DNA of 64,000 nucleotides from assembly GCA_021799275.1 (NCBI GenBank), contig JAJZAT010000003.1:73708-137707 (forward strand), given 5' to 3'. Positions 37,526 through 48,300 of the stretch are shown piece after piece; positions within the stretch are counted from its first letter, which is position 1; each line of letters starts with the position of its first letter. The stretch comes from Bacillota bacterium. GTDB lineage: Bacteria; Bacillota; Sulfobacillia; JAJZYS01; JAJYTV01. Both the position numbers and the translations under genes were made by a program. Under the pieces are notes generated by a model. The model had not been told where the DNA came from. It was given only the letters and a program-made list of their open reading frames with translations, and ran no database searches.

Positions 37526-38511
37526 GGCGCTACCTGACGGACCCTGAGAAGTATCCCCAGACGCGCTTCGACCTGGTGAAGGAAGCCGTGATCAGCGGCC
37601 TCGTGGTGCTGGTCCTCGTGGTCATCGCGTCCGCCGCCCTCGGCGTGCCCTACGTCAAGCCCCTCACCATCCAGCAGGTGGCCACCTCGGAGCCGGTGCT
37701 CTTCCTGCAGACGGCGGCGCACGAACTCGACGACACATCGGCGATCGCGCAGTACGGTCCGCCCTACAACAACGGGACCGGCAGCCTGCAGGCGATCGGC
37801 TCCTTCCATCCGCAGACGCTCCTCGGCGTCACCACGCCGATCAACCCGGCACAGGTCGATGTGCTACGGCCCCTCTCCATGGCGGTACCCCTTGACCCTG
37901 CGCTGAAGCCCGCGCTGTCACGGTGGGCCGCGGCGTCGCGCAGCCAGCAGGACGCCTGGGTCAACGCCTACCTGCAAGCCCTTTCCCGCGCAAGCGCGGC
38001 CGGCAGTTCGGTCCAGGTGCCAATGGCCGCCGACGGCCCGGTTCCCGCCATGCTCTCCGCCCTCAGGGCCCTCGGCTCAGGCGGGCTCATGTCGGGCGCG
38101 CTCGACCGCCTCAACCCCGTGTACCGCTACGACGTGGCCCCCAGCCTCCTGTTCCTGCAAGGGACGGCCCTGCAGCAGATGGCGCAGAAGTATGACCTTC
38201 TCGGCGGCGAGTGGGGCATCATGCACGACGAACTCAACTACCCAGGGCCCTGGTGGCTGACACCCTACACCGCCCTCTACCAGATCCCGCCCTACTCAAC
38301 ATCCCCAGCAGGCGACCTGATGGCCGCGTACAGCATGCTGATCATCCTGCTGCTTCTCCTGGCCATTCCGTTCCTGCCGGGCGTGCGCGAACTGCCGAAC
38401 AAGCTGCGCGTCTACCGCCTGGTCTGGCGGGACTGGTACCACAGCGTCGAGCGGGGACCCGGCGCCGCCACGCGCAGCGCGCAGGCCGAACAGAGGAGGC
38501 AGGCGACATGA
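37522..38511 (+). CDS. Membrane-anchored cytochrome b-associated protein of unknown function
   Basis: 329 aa, one TM near N-terminus (VISGLVVLVLVVIASAAL), large extramembrane domain, one C-terminal TM (YSMLIILLLLLAIPFLPGVRELP); ATGA overlap with cytochrome b gene. Confidence 0.65.
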   Translation: MRRYLTDPEKYPQTRFDLVKEAVISGLVVLVLVVIASAALGVPYVKPLTIQQVATSEPVLFLQTAAHELDDTSAIAQYGPPYNNGTGSLQAIGSFHPQTLLGVTTPINPAQVDVLRPLSMAVPLDPALKPALSRWAAASRSQQDAWVNAYLQALSRASAAGSSVQVPMAADGPVPAMLSALRALGSGGLMSGALDRLNPVYRYDVAPSLLFLQGTALQQMAQKYDLLGGEWGIMHDELNYPGPWWLTPYTALYQIPPYSTSPAGDLMAAYSMLIILLLLLAIPFLPGVRELPNKLRVYRLVWRDWYHSVERGPGAATRSAQAEQRRQAT

Positions 38512-38750
38512 GGGGCGTGCTCTTTCCCGTGCTGTGGTTTGGCGGGCTCGGCCTCGGCACCCTTGGCACGGGTTTCCTCTACGAGGCCGCCACGCGCGGC
38601 AGCGGCGGCGACCTTGTCCTGGGTCTCTTGCTCTTCCTGCCGGGACTCTACATCGCGGGCACGGTGCTGGCGCGCGCCCGGCTGGCCTACCGCGCCGCGA
38701 AAAACCGTCATCCGGGCGCAGAGCGCACGTCGGCGCAGGCGACGCCCTGA
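38508..38750 (+). CDS. Small (80 aa) two-TM membrane protein of the cytochrome b operon
   Basis: MRGVLFPVLWFGGLGLGTLGTGFLYEAATRGSGGDLVLGLLLFLPGLYIAGTVLARARLAYRAAK; ATGA overlap with preceding gene. Confidence 0.7.
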   Translation: MRGVLFPVLWFGGLGLGTLGTGFLYEAATRGSGGDLVLGLLLFLPGLYIAGTVLARARLAYRAAKNRHPGAERTSAQATP

Positions 38751-38835
38751 AGCCCGCATGTGCTGAGCGCCCGCGACCGCGGCAACCGAGGTAGCGGATC
38801 AGCTAGCGACGGTGCATCCGAACGACATCCCACCG

Positions 38836-38873
38836 GGTCCGGGGTGCGGCCACACAGGGCCGCGCCCCGGACC
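38836..38873 (+). terminator. Strong hairpin after cytochrome b operon
   Basis: GGTCCGGGGTGCGGCC-ACACAG-GGCCGCGCCCCGGACC, 16-bp stem (one wobble), followed by TCTCGTT. Confidence 0.6.
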
Positions 38874-38982
38874 TCTCGTTGGTCTCTTTCCCTGCTGACA
38901 ACGGCATATTTGTCGGATTGCACGCTATCGTAGACCGCGGGCCCGTGCGACACAGTTCTGCCCGCGGGAGGTATGAACGAGC

Positions 38983-40185
38983 GTGGACCTAGATCCGGCT
39001 GAAGTCATGTCCCTGCTTGAGGCGGTGCAACCGGACGTCCTCGGCTGGCGGCGACACCTGCACGCTCATCCCGAAGTCTCGTTCCACGAGCGCGAGACGG
39101 CCGAATTCGTGTACCAGACGCTTCAGCGGTTTGAGGGTCTTGAGCTCACCCGGCCCACCGAGTTTAGCGTCGTCGCCCGACTCGTGGGCACGGCGCCCGG
39201 CCCCGTCCTGGCGATGCGCGCCGACATCGACGCGCTGCCGATCACCGAGGAGAACGAGATCGAGTTCGGGTCCCAGAACCCGGGCGCTATGCACGCCTGC
39301 GGTCACGACGCGCATACCGCGATGCTGCTCGGCACGGCCAAGGTGCTCTGCGCTCTGCGCGACCGGCTCCAGGGCGAGATACGCTTCGTCTTCCAGCCGG
39401 CCGAGGAGCTGCCCCCCGGCGGGGCGCAGCCGCTCTGCGACAGCGGCGCGATCGACGGTGTCGACGCCGTGATCGGCGCGCATGTCTGGACTCCCCTGCC
39501 GGTCGGCACGGTGGCCGTGAAGAGCGGTCCCATGATGGCGTCGTCCGACACCTTCGATCTTGTCATCCGCGGGCGCGGCGGGCACGCGGCCCAGCCCCAC
39601 CTGGGCGTGGACTGCGTCGCAGTCGCCGCCCAGGCCATCGTCAACCTGCAGCAGGTCGTCTCGCGCGCCACCGACCCTCTGAAGCCCCTCGTCGTCTCGA
39701 TCACGAAGATCCACGCCGGGACCACCAGCAACGTGATCCCCGACGAGGCGGAACTCGCCGGCACGGTGCGCTCCTTCGACCCCGAGCAGAGGCGGCAGGT
39801 ACCCGGCATCATGGAGCGCGTCCTGCGTGGCGTGACGCAAGCCCATGGCGCCGAGTACGACCTTCGCTACCAGTTTGGCTACCGGCCGGTGATCAACGAC
39901 CCCAGGGTCTCCGCCTGGGTCGAGGAGGCGCTTCTCGCCGAATTCGGCCGGGATGCCGTCGTGGCGCCCGAGCCGAGCATGGGCGGCGAGGACTTCTCCG
40001 CCTACCTGACCAAGGCCCCGGGGACCTTCTTCCTCATCGGCGCGGGCAACGCCGCCAAGGGCCTCGCCTACCCCCACCACAACGCCCGCTTCAATATCGA
40101 CGAAGACGCACTACGGATCGGCACCAGGGCGGAAGTGCACGCGGCCCTGCACCTGCTCGAGCAGTTGCGTGCGGCCGGTCGCTGA
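38983..40185 (+). CDS. M20 family amidohydrolase (hippurate hydrolase/IAA-amino acid hydrolase-like)
   Basis: WRRHLHAHPEVSFHERETAEFV...AMRADIDALPITEENEIEFGSQNPGAMHACGHDAHTAMLLG. GTG start. Confidence 0.92.
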   Translation: MDLDPAEVMSLLEAVQPDVLGWRRHLHAHPEVSFHERETAEFVYQTLQRFEGLELTRPTEFSVVARLVGTAPGPVLAMRADIDALPITEENEIEFGSQNPGAMHACGHDAHTAMLLGTAKVLCALRDRLQGEIRFVFQPAEELPPGGAQPLCDSGAIDGVDAVIGAHVWTPLPVGTVAVKSGPMMASSDTFDLVIRGRGGHAAQPHLGVDCVAVAAQAIVNLQQVVSRATDPLKPLVVSITKIHAGTTSNVIPDEAELAGTVRSFDPEQRRQVPGIMERVLRGVTQAHGAEYDLRYQFGYRPVINDPRVSAWVEEALLAEFGRDAVVAPEPSMGGEDFSAYLTKAPGTFFLIGAGNAAKGLAYPHHNARFNIDEDALRIGTRAEVHAALHLLEQLRAAGR

Positions 40186-40213
40186 TTCCTCTGAAGGAAC
40201 GGAGGCGGTACAC

Positions 40214-40414
40214 GTGGCGATTCGCTGGCTGGCCATCCTCCCGCCGCTCGCCTTCCTGGTGGGCGTCCTGTTTGCCAACTCGGTCACGCCGTATGTCCTG
40301 GGCCTGCCATTCCTCTGGTTCTACATCTCCGCCTGCGTCGTGTTCACTGCGCTCGTGATGATCGTCGTCTACGTGCTGGATCCGGCCAACAAAGGGCCGG
40401 AACTCCAGGACTAG
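40214..40414 (+). CDS. Small membrane protein, DUF3311-like symporter partner
   Basis: GGAGG-N8-GTG; VAIRWLAILPPLAFLVGVLFANSVTPYVLGLPFLWFYISACVVFTALVMIVVYVLDPANK; immediately upstream of SSF gene. Confidence 0.75.
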   Translation: MAIRWLAILPPLAFLVGVLFANSVTPYVLGLPFLWFYISACVVFTALVMIVVYVLDPANKGPELQD

Positions 40415-40423
40415 AAGGAGGGG

Positions 40424-41878
40424 ATGAGGTTGCACAGTGCGGCTCTGGTCATCATCTTCCTGACGGTCGTCATAGCGCTCATCCTCGGTCTCCTGGCCGC
40501 CCGCGGCAAGCAGATGAACCTGCAGCAGTGGACGGTGGCGGGCCGCAGCTTCGGCGCCCTCTTCGTCTTCCTGCTGATGGCGGGCGACATCTACACGACG
40601 TTCACGTTCCTCGGCGGCAGCGGCTGGTCGTACGGGGTGGGCGGGCCGACGCTCTACATCCTGAGCTACGGCTCGCTTGCGTACGTCCTCGCCTACTTCA
40701 TGCTGCCGCGCATCTGGCGCTACGCGAAGACGCACAACCTCATCTCCCAGCCGGACTACTTCGAGCAGCGCTTCCAGAGTAAGGGCCTCTCCATGCTGGT
40801 CGCGCTCGTCGGCGTCGTCGCCATCATCCCGTACCTGCAGTCGCAGTTCACCGGTCTCGGCCTGATCGTGGAGATCGCGTCCTACGGCAGCATCAGCGCC
40901 GTCTGGGGCATGGTCATCGCGATGTTCGTCATCGCCATCTACGTCACGCTGAGCGGCGTGCGCGGCTCCGCCTGGACCGCCGCCCTCAAGGACATCGTGC
41001 TCCTGGCCGTGGTGCTGTTCATCGGCATCGCCCTGCCCCTCCACGTCGGCGGCTTCTCCGCCATGTTCCACAAGATCGACGCCCTGAAGCCCGGCTTCCT
41101 GACCTTCGGCTCCACCGCGCAGGGCATCCCCTGGTTCATCTCCACGGTGCTGATGACGGCGGTCGGCTTCTACATGTGGCCGCACGCCTTCGGAGCCGTC
41201 TACACCGCCAAGAACGAGCGCGTGTTCCGCAACAACGCCATGTTCCTGCCGCTCTACCAGCTCATCCTGCTGTTCGTCTTCTTCGTCGGCTTCGCCGCCA
41301 TCCTGATCGTGCCGGGCCTGACCAACTCGAACCTCGCCCTGATGTCCGCCGTGACCAAGGTCTACGCGCCCTGGTTCGTCGGCGTCATCGGCGGCGCTGG
41401 CATGCTGGCGGCCCTCGTGCCCGGCTCGCTCATGCTGATCGGCGCGAGTACCCTCCTGGCGGAGAACATCTACCGGCCCTTGAGCCGCAGCGCGACCCCC
41501 TCCCAGGTGCAGCTCGTCGCGCGCGTCCTTGTATGGGTCATCGCCGCCATCACCCTCTTCTTCTCGGCGAACAGCAACGCCACGATCGTCGCCCTGCTGC
41601 TGATGGGCTACAACTTCGTGACGCAGTTCTTCCCCGCCGTGATCCTCGGCATCTTCACGCAGCGCGGCGCCAACCGGATCGGCGCCATCTCCGGCATCGT
41701 GGTCGGCGTGATCCTGGTCGCGATCTTCGCCCTCACGGGCACGTCGATCATCTGGGGCCTCAACTCCGGCTTCCTGGCGGTCATCGCGAACGCGATCGTC
41801 GTGCTCGCCGTGTCCGCTGCCACGCCGAGCTCGGCGGTGGTCGAGTCTCCATCGGCGAAGGCCACCCCGGCCGACTGA
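40424..41878 (+). CDS. Sodium:solute symporter (SSF) family transporter
   Basis: MRLHSAALVIIFLTVVIALILGLLAARGKQMNLQQWTVAGRSFGALFVFLLMAGDIYTTFTFLGGSGWSYGVG. Confidence 0.92.
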   Translation: MRLHSAALVIIFLTVVIALILGLLAARGKQMNLQQWTVAGRSFGALFVFLLMAGDIYTTFTFLGGSGWSYGVGGPTLYILSYGSLAYVLAYFMLPRIWRYAKTHNLISQPDYFEQRFQSKGLSMLVALVGVVAIIPYLQSQFTGLGLIVEIASYGSISAVWGMVIAMFVIAIYVTLSGVRGSAWTAALKDIVLLAVVLFIGIALPLHVGGFSAMFHKIDALKPGFLTFGSTAQGIPWFISTVLMTAVGFYMWPHAFGAVYTAKNERVFRNNAMFLPLYQLILLFVFFVGFAAILIVPGLTNSNLALMSAVTKVYAPWFVGVIGGAGMLAALVPGSLMLIGASTLLAENIYRPLSRSATPSQVQLVARVLVWVIAAITLFFSANSNATIVALLLMGYNFVTQFFPAVILGIFTQRGANRIGAISGIVVGVILVAIFALTGTSIIWGLNSGFLAVIANAIVVLAVSAATPSSAVVESPSAKATPAD

Positions 41879-41903
41879 GTCCTGTCTTCTCCCGATCGCA
41901 CAA

Positions 41904-41940
41904 GCGGGCGGAGGAAGCCGAAAAGGCTTCCTCCGCCCGC
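41904..41940 (+). terminator. Rho-independent-type terminator
   Basis: GCGGGCGGAGGAAGCC-GAAAA-GGCTTCCTCCGCCCGC, 16-bp perfect stem. Confidence 0.75.
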
Positions 41941-42066
41941 TTCCTGGTCAGGGCCGTTGGCCGCTGGACGCGCGGGACTCCTGCCCACCTTTGGTCCAAT
42001 GGTCCGTGCCCAAACGTCGCACAAGGACTATAATCGACCCAGTTCCTACGGAAAGGGGGCGAGCCG

Positions 42067-42270
42067 ATGGATCTCCTGTCACCAGTCCATCTGGTGATCA
42101 TCCTGGTGGTCGCGCTGCTCATCTTTGGCCCCAAGCGACTTCCCGAGATCGGCTCGGGCCTCGGCAAGACGATCCGGGAGTTCCGCAAATCGATGAACGA
42201 CATCCAGCAGGACGCGGGCCTCGACCAGAAGGCCAGCGCGCAAGAGCCGGACACGACCAAGCAGGACTGA
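42067..42270 (+). CDS. tatA: Sec-independent translocase TatA
   Basis: MDLLSPVHLVIILVVALLIFGPKRLPEIGSGLGKTIREFRKSM; FGPKRLPE motif. Confidence 0.93.
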   Translation: MDLLSPVHLVIILVVALLIFGPKRLPEIGSGLGKTIREFRKSMNDIQQDAGLDQKASAQEPDTTKQD

Positions 42271-42327
42271 CCGGGACATGCCCGCGCGGGGCCGACTGAG
42301 CGCGTGGCTTCCGGCAGGCAGACCGAC

Positions 42328-42364
42328 AGGCGGAGGGCGGCGACCATGTCGCTGTCCTCCGCCT
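42328..42364. terminator. Hairpin between convergent tatA and pyrE
   Basis: AGGCGGAGG (42328-42336) / CCTCCGCCT (42356-42364) with additional inner pairing. Confidence 0.55.
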
Positions 42365-42399
42365 TTGCCTATGGTGCGGTCCCCGGCCCAGGGGGCCGA

Positions 42400-42969
42400 T
42401 CAGGCCTTGGGGCGCTCGAGCGGTCTGCCCTCACGGCAGAGCGGGCAGTCGTCGGGGGTGTAGGATGGGATCTCGAGCGTCATGAGCGCCTTGAGGGGCA
42501 CGCCGAGATCCACCTTGCCGCCGGTGCGGTCGGCGATGATGCCGACGCCACGCACGTCCGCCTGCGCCGCCTTGCAGATGTCGAGCACCTTCTGCACCGA
42601 GCCGCCGGTCGAGACGGCGTCCTCCACGACGAGCACCCGCTCGCCGGCCCGCAGGGCGAAGCCGCGCTTGAAGGCCATGCGCTCGCCGTCCTTCTCGGCG
42701 AAGATCGACCGCACGCCGAGGGCCCTCGCCACCTCGTGCGCCAGGATCACGCCGCCCATCGCCGGCCCGACCACCGTCTCGATGTCCTGCCGCTTGAAGA
42801 GTTCTGCCACCGCCTGTCCGAGTTCCGTGGCCGCCCGCGGCAGGGAGAAGGCCGGCGCGAAGAGGAGGAAGCGGCTCGAGTGCCGGCCGGAGGTGAGGAG
42901 AAAGTGTCCTTCGCGCAACACCCCCCACGCCGTGAGCCGCTCGAGCCAATACCCTTGGTCCCGCATCAC
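42400..42969 (-). CDS. pyrE: Orotate phosphoribosyltransferase
   Basis: HFLLTSGRHSSRFLLFAPAFS...VVGPAMGGVILAHEVARAL...VLVVEDAVSTGGSVQKVL. Confidence 0.95.
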   Translation of the reverse strand: MMRDQGYWLERLTAWGVLREGHFLLTSGRHSSRFLLFAPAFSLPRAATELGQAVAELFKRQDIETVVGPAMGGVILAHEVARALGVRSIFAEKDGERMAFKRGFALRAGERVLVVEDAVSTGGSVQKVLDICKAAQADVRGVGIIADRTGGKVDLGVPLKALMTLEIPSYTPDDCPLCREGRPLERPKA

Positions 42970-43667
42970 TCGGTCTCCCCTTCCGCGATCTCCTCGACGA
43001 AAGCTCCGGCGGCGGCGGCGGGATCCTGGGCTTCCGTGATGGCTCGCCCGACGATGATCAGGTGCGCGCCAGCCCTCCGCGCCATGGCCGGCGTCACCAC
43101 GCGCCGTTGATCCTGGCGCCCGTCCACGGCCCGGCGCACGCCCGGCACCGCAAGCGTCGCCCCTGGGAACAGGCGCCTGAGCTCGGGGGCCTCCTCGCCC
43201 GAGGTGACGTAGCCGTCGACGCCGGCCTCCTGGCCGATGCGCGCCAGACGCAGCACGATGTCCTTGGGCGTTCCCCGCCAGCCGACGGACTCGGCCGTCG
43301 ACTCGTCGATGCTCGTGAGGAGCGTCACGGCGAGGAGCCGCACCTCGTCGCCCGCCGCTTCCTTGGCCGCGCGCAGCATGGCGGCGCCGCCCGAGGCGTG
43401 GACGTTGACGTAGCGCACGCCGAGGTCGCGCACCGCCCGAACCCCGCGCGCCACGGTCTGCGGGATGTCGTGCAGCTTGAGGTCGAGAAAGACCGGACGA
43501 CCCAGCGCGACCACCTCGCGCACGACGGGCGGACCGCCCTGGTTGAAGAGATCCATGCCCACCTTGAACCCTCCGACCTCGGGCGCCACCTGGCGGGCCA
43601 GAGCGAGCGCACTCTCGGGGCTCATCTGGTCCAGGGCGACGAAGAGGTATTCGCGCGCCTCACGCAT
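42966..43667 (-). CDS. pyrF: Orotidine 5'-phosphate decarboxylase
   Basis: YLFVALDQMSPESALALARQV...PVFLDLKLHDIPQTVARGVRAV...IIVGRAITEAQDPAAAA. Confidence 0.95.
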   Translation of the reverse strand: MREAREYLFVALDQMSPESALALARQVAPEVGGFKVGMDLFNQGGPPVVREVVALGRPVFLDLKLHDIPQTVARGVRAVRDLGVRYVNVHASGGAAMLRAAKEAAGDEVRLLAVTLLTSIDESTAESVGWRGTPKDIVLRLARIGQEAGVDGYVTSGEEAPELRRLFPGATLAVPGVRRAVDGRQDQRRVVTPAMARRAGAHLIIVGRAITEAQDPAAAAGAFVEEIAEGETE

Positions 43668-44592
43668 CCTGTGTCCTCCTTTTCGCATCGGGATTGGCCG
43701 CGGCCCACGCCTCGCCCACCGAGGCGAATCCGGCCGCCTCGAGCTCCCGCTCGAGTTCCCCGATGATGCGGGGCGGCGCCAGAGGATCGCGGAACACGGC
43801 CGTCCCCACGGCTACGGCCCTGGCGCCGGCCATCAGGTACTCGAGCGCGTCGCGGCCGCTCTCGATGCCGCCCATGCCGATCACGGGGATGTCGAGGCTG
43901 CGCGCGAGGTCGTAGACGATCCTGAGCCCGACCGGTTTGACGGCGGGCCCCGAGAGACCGCCCGTTCGGTTCGCGATCACGGGGCGGCGGCGCACGACGT
44001 CGATCGCCATGCCGAGCACGGTGTTGATCGCGGAGAGCGAATCGGCGCCCGCCTCCGCGCAGGCCCGGCCGAGCGCCACGGGATCCGTGACGTTCGGCGA
44101 GATCTTGACGATCAGCGGCAGGCTGGTGGCCTGCCGCACCCTGGCCACCAGACCCGCGGCCCGATCGGGGTCCTGGGAAAAGAGCAGGCCGTCCGCGACG
44201 TTCGGGCAGGAGATGTTGAGCTCGATCGCCGCGACGCCGCTCTGCCCGTCGACGCCGCGTACGACGGCCAGGAAGCCTTCCTCGTCGTGGCCGACGACGT
44301 TCACGATCACCCTGGTGTCGTACTGGCGCAGGAAGGGCAGGTCGACCGTGAGGAAATGGTCGAGGCCCGGGTTCTGCAGTCCGATCGCGTTGAGCATGCC
44401 ACCCGGTGCGCGGGCGATGCGGATGGGCGGGTTGCCGGACCAGGGTTCGCGCGAGACGCCCTTCACCATCACGCCGCCCAGGAGCGAGAGGTCGTAGAGC
44501 TCCGCGGCCTCGCGCCCGTAGCCGAAGGTGCCCGAGGCCGTCAGGACGGGGTTCTTGAAGGCGATCCCCGCAACCTCTGTCGCGAGTCCCAT
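43660..44592 (-). CDS. pyrD: Dihydroorotate dehydrogenase B catalytic subunit
   Basis: [76 protein letters not shown]. Confidence 0.95.
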   Translation of the reverse strand: MGLATEVAGIAFKNPVLTASGTFGYGREAAELYDLSLLGGVMVKGVSREPWSGNPPIRIARAPGGMLNAIGLQNPGLDHFLTVDLPFLRQYDTRVIVNVVGHDEEGFLAVVRGVDGQSGVAAIELNISCPNVADGLLFSQDPDRAAGLVARVRQATSLPLIVKISPNVTDPVALGRACAEAGADSLSAINTVLGMAIDVVRRRPVIANRTGGLSGPAVKPVGLRIVYDLARSLDIPVIGMGGIESGRDALEYLMAGARAVAVGTAVFRDPLAPPRIIGELERELEAAGFASVGEAWAAANPDAKRRTQDA

Positions 44593-45374
44593 CAGAGCTT
44601 CACCTCGTCCCAGCGGAAGACGGGACCCTCCCGGCAGACGCGGGCGTAGATACCGTAGGGGCCGAGTTCGGGGTCGGGACTGCTGCGCTCCACCGCGCAG
44701 CCGAGGCAAACCCCGTAACCACAGGCCATCGCCGCCTCGAGCGCCAGATAGGTGTCTTGAAGCGGCCTGCGCTCCGCGAACGCCTGGACCGCCCGCAGCA
44801 TGGGCTCCGGGCCGCAGGCGAAGACCGCGTCGGCCTCCATGTCCTCGAGGAGGTCCGTCACGGGACCGTGGTATCCGCGCGAGCCGTCGTCGGTCGCCGT
44901 GCGCACCTCGATCCCGAGCCCCTGGAGCTCGGACTGTCCGAGGAGCCCGGAGCGCGTCCTGGCGCCGATCAGCGCGGTCACGTCGCAGCCCCGCTGGCGC
45001 AGGGCGCGGCCGAGCGACCAGAGCGGCGGCACGCCCACCCCTCCGCCGACGAGCACTGCCCGCAGCGGCCGCTCTGGCAGCGGAAAGCCATGCCCGAGCG
45101 GCCCCATGGCCTGCAGGCGGTCCCGGGCCCTGAGCTGCCCGAGCGCCGCGGTGCCCGGGCCGACGATGCGGAAGAGGAAGCTCATCCGCCGCGGCGAGAA
45201 GGTGCGGAAGAAGGAGAGCGGCCTCGGCAGGTAGGTATCGCGCCCGTCGCCGGCCGACAGCATGTAGAACTGACCGGGCTCCGGCTCTTCGTCCTCAGGG
45301 AACTCGAGCACCAGTTCGACGCAGTCCGGCGCCGGCTGCAGCCGCTCCACCACGCGGACGTCCTGCGGCCTCAC
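44592..45374 (-). CDS. pyrK: Dihydroorotate dehydrogenase B electron transfer subunit
   Basis: GTG start overlapping carB stop; [11 protein letters not shown]...[10 protein letters not shown]...[14 protein letters not shown]...[16 protein letters not shown] (2Fe-2S). Confidence 0.93.
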   Translation of the reverse strand: MRPQDVRVVERLQPAPDCVELVLEFPEDEEPEPGQFYMLSAGDGRDTYLPRPLSFFRTFSPRRMSFLFRIVGPGTAALGQLRARDRLQAMGPLGHGFPLPERPLRAVLVGGGVGVPPLWSLGRALRQRGCDVTALIGARTRSGLLGQSELQGLGIEVRTATDDGSRGYHGPVTDLLEDMEADAVFACGPEPMLRAVQAFAERRPLQDTYLALEAAMACGYGVCLGCAVERSSPDPELGPYGIYARVCREGPVFRWDEVKL

Positions 45375-48300
45375 GGCAGGTCCGCCGCGAAGTAGTCCTG
45401 CAGGGCCCGCACCTCCATGCTGCGCGGCTTCGCCATCACGCCGAGCATCGCTTGCGCGGTGTCGAGCGAGGTGACGCAGGGCACGCCGTGCTCCACCGCC
45501 GTCCTGCGGATCTGGAAGCCGTCCCGCTGGGGGCTCCTGCCCTGCGTGAACGTGTTGACCACGAGGTCGATGTCGCCGGAGCGGATGCGCTCGAGGATGT
45601 CGGGGGCCGCCTCGCCAATCTTCGGCACCTCCTCCACCTCGACGCCGGCCGCCCTCAGGGCGGCCGCGGTGCCGCGGGTCGCGTAGAGCCTCGCCCCGGC
45701 GCGGTAGAGGTCGGCCGCCAGCGGCAGCACCTCCTCCTTGTCGCGGTCGGCGATCGTCAAGAGAACCCGCGGACGCTCGGGGACGCGGTAGCCCGCCGCG
45801 GCGAATGCCTTGATGAGCGCCTGCGAGAACTCGGGGTCGATGCCGAGCACCTCGCCCGTGGACTTCATCTCCGGTCCCAGCGTCGCGTCGACGCGCCTGA
45901 GCTTGGCCCACGAGAAGACTGGGCACTTGATGCCGACGTGCGGGCTCTTCGGCCAGAGGCCCGGCGTGATGCCCTGCTTGCGCAGGCTCCGGCCGAGGGC
46001 GACCTGCGTCGCGATGGCCGCGAGCGGCACGCCCGCGACCTTCATGAGATACGGCAGGGTGCGGGACGCGCGCGGGTTCGCCTCGATCACATAGAGCTGT
46101 CCCTCGTAGGCGACGAACTGGACGTTCAGGAGCCCGCGCGTTTCGAGCCCGAGCGCCAGGCGCCGCGTCGCTTCGCAGATCTCTTCCTCCATCCGCTCGT
46201 CGATGCCCGGCGCCGGGTAGACGGCGATCGAGTCGCCCGAGTGCACCCCAGCCCGCTCGATGTGCTGCATGATGCCGCCGACGAGCACGTCCTCGCCGTC
46301 CGCCACCGCGTCCACCTCGAGTTCGAGGCCCGGCAGGTACTGGTCGACGAGGATCGGCCGGCCGGGCATGGCTCCTGCGGCCCGCTCGAGGTACTCGCCG
46401 AGGTCTTCGGGACCGTAGCAGATCTCCATCGCGCGGCCGCCGAGCACGAACGACGGGCGCACCAGCACGGGGTAGCCGATCTCGCCCGCCACCTTGAGCG
46501 CGGCCGCGGCGTCGAGCACCGTCTCCCCCCGCGGCCGCCTGAGTTCGAGCCGCTGCAGGAGCGCGTCGAACTGGCGGCGGTCCTCCGCCGCGTCGATGCC
46601 CTGCGCCTGCGTGCCGAGGATCGGAATGCCGGCCGCCTGCAGGCTGCTCGCGAGGTTGATCGCGGTCTGGCCGCCGAACTGCACCAGGACGCCCTCCACA
46701 TGCTCGCGCTCCGCGATCTCCTGCACGTCCTCGAACCCGAGCGGCTCGAAGTACAGGCGGTCGGACTGGGTCCAGTCGGTGGAGACGGTCTCCGGGTTCG
46801 AGTTGATCATGATCGAGCGCCGCCCGGTCCCTCGGAGAGCCCCGAGGGCATGCACCGCCGAGCAGTCGAACTCGATGCCCTGCCCGATTCTGATCGGACC
46901 CGAGCCGAGGACGAGGACCGAGCGCTCCCCCTGCGGCACCGGCGCCTCGTCCTCCATCTCGTAGCTCGAGTAGTAGTACGGCGTCTCGGCGTCGAACTCG
47001 GCCGCGCAGGTGTCGACCATTTTGTAGGTCGGGACGATGCCGTGCTCCTGGCGCAGCCGCCGCACGTCGGCGGCGTCCCTCGCCCAGAGCTCCGCGATGA
47101 CGCGGTCGGAGAAGCCGTCGCGCTTCGCCGCGCGCAAGAGCTCGACGTCGCCTGGACGCGCGGCGAGTTCCCCTTCGAGCGCGACGATGCGGGCGAGCTC
47201 GCGCAGGAAGTGGCGGTCGATCGCCGTGAGGCCCCAGAGTTCCTCGATCTCGTGGCCGCGCCGCATGAGCTCCGCCACCGCGAAGAGGCGCCGGTCGTCC
47301 GGAGTCTGCGCGAGGGCGCAAAGCTCCTCGTCCGACTTGCCCGCGAGCTCCTTGAGCTGCAGGTGGTAGGTGCCGATCTCGAGCGAACGCACCGCCTTCA
47401 GGAGCGCGGCGCGCAGGGTGCGGCCGATCGCCATCACCTCGCCCGTCGCCTGCATCTGCGTGCCGAGGCGCCGGTCCGCCTGGGCGAACTTGTCGAACGG
47501 CCAGCGCGGAATCTTGACGACGACGTAGTCGAGCGCCGGCTCGAAGAGGGCGGAGGTTCTGCCCGTGACGGGGTTGCGCAGCTCGTCGAGCGTGAGCCCG
47601 AGGGCGAGCTTCGCGGCGAGCTTGGCGATCGGGTAGCCCGTGGCCTTCGAGGCGAGGGCGCTCGAGCGGCTGACGCGCGGGTTCACCTCGATGACCCGGT
47701 ACTCCCCGGTGACCGGGTGCAGGCCGAACTGCACGTTGCAGCCGCCCTCGACCTCTAGCGCGCGGATGATGCGCAGCGCGGCCGAGCGCAGCACCTGGTA
47801 GTCGCGATCCGTCAGGGTCAGGCTGGGGGCCACGACGATCGAGTCGCCGGTGTGCACCCCGACCGGGTCGATGTTCTCCATGTTGCAGACCGTGATCGCC
47901 TGGTCCAGGCGATCGCGCATGACCTCGTACTCGACTTCCTTCCAGCCCTGGATCGACTCTTCGACAAGGCACTGGTGGATCGGCGAGAGCGCAAGCCCGC
48001 GCGCCAGGACCGCCTCGAGCTCGGATTCGTCCGGGGCGATGCCGCCGCCGGTGCCGCCGAGGGTGTAGGCCGGCCGCACGATCACGGGGTAGCCGACCTC
48101 CCGCGCGAACGCGACGCCGTCCCCGATGCTCTCCACCGTGCGGCTCTGCGGAATCGGCTCGCCGAGCTCCAGCATGAGGGCGCGGAAGGCCTCGCGGTCC
48201 TCGGCCCGCTTGATCGCGGCGACGCCCGTGCCGAGGAGGCGCACGCCGTGGCGCTCCAGCACCCCGGACTCCTCGAGCTGCACTGCCAGGTTCAGCCCGA

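Noticed and set aside
45452-47758. 768-aa plus-strand ORF
   Set aside because: Shadow of carB.
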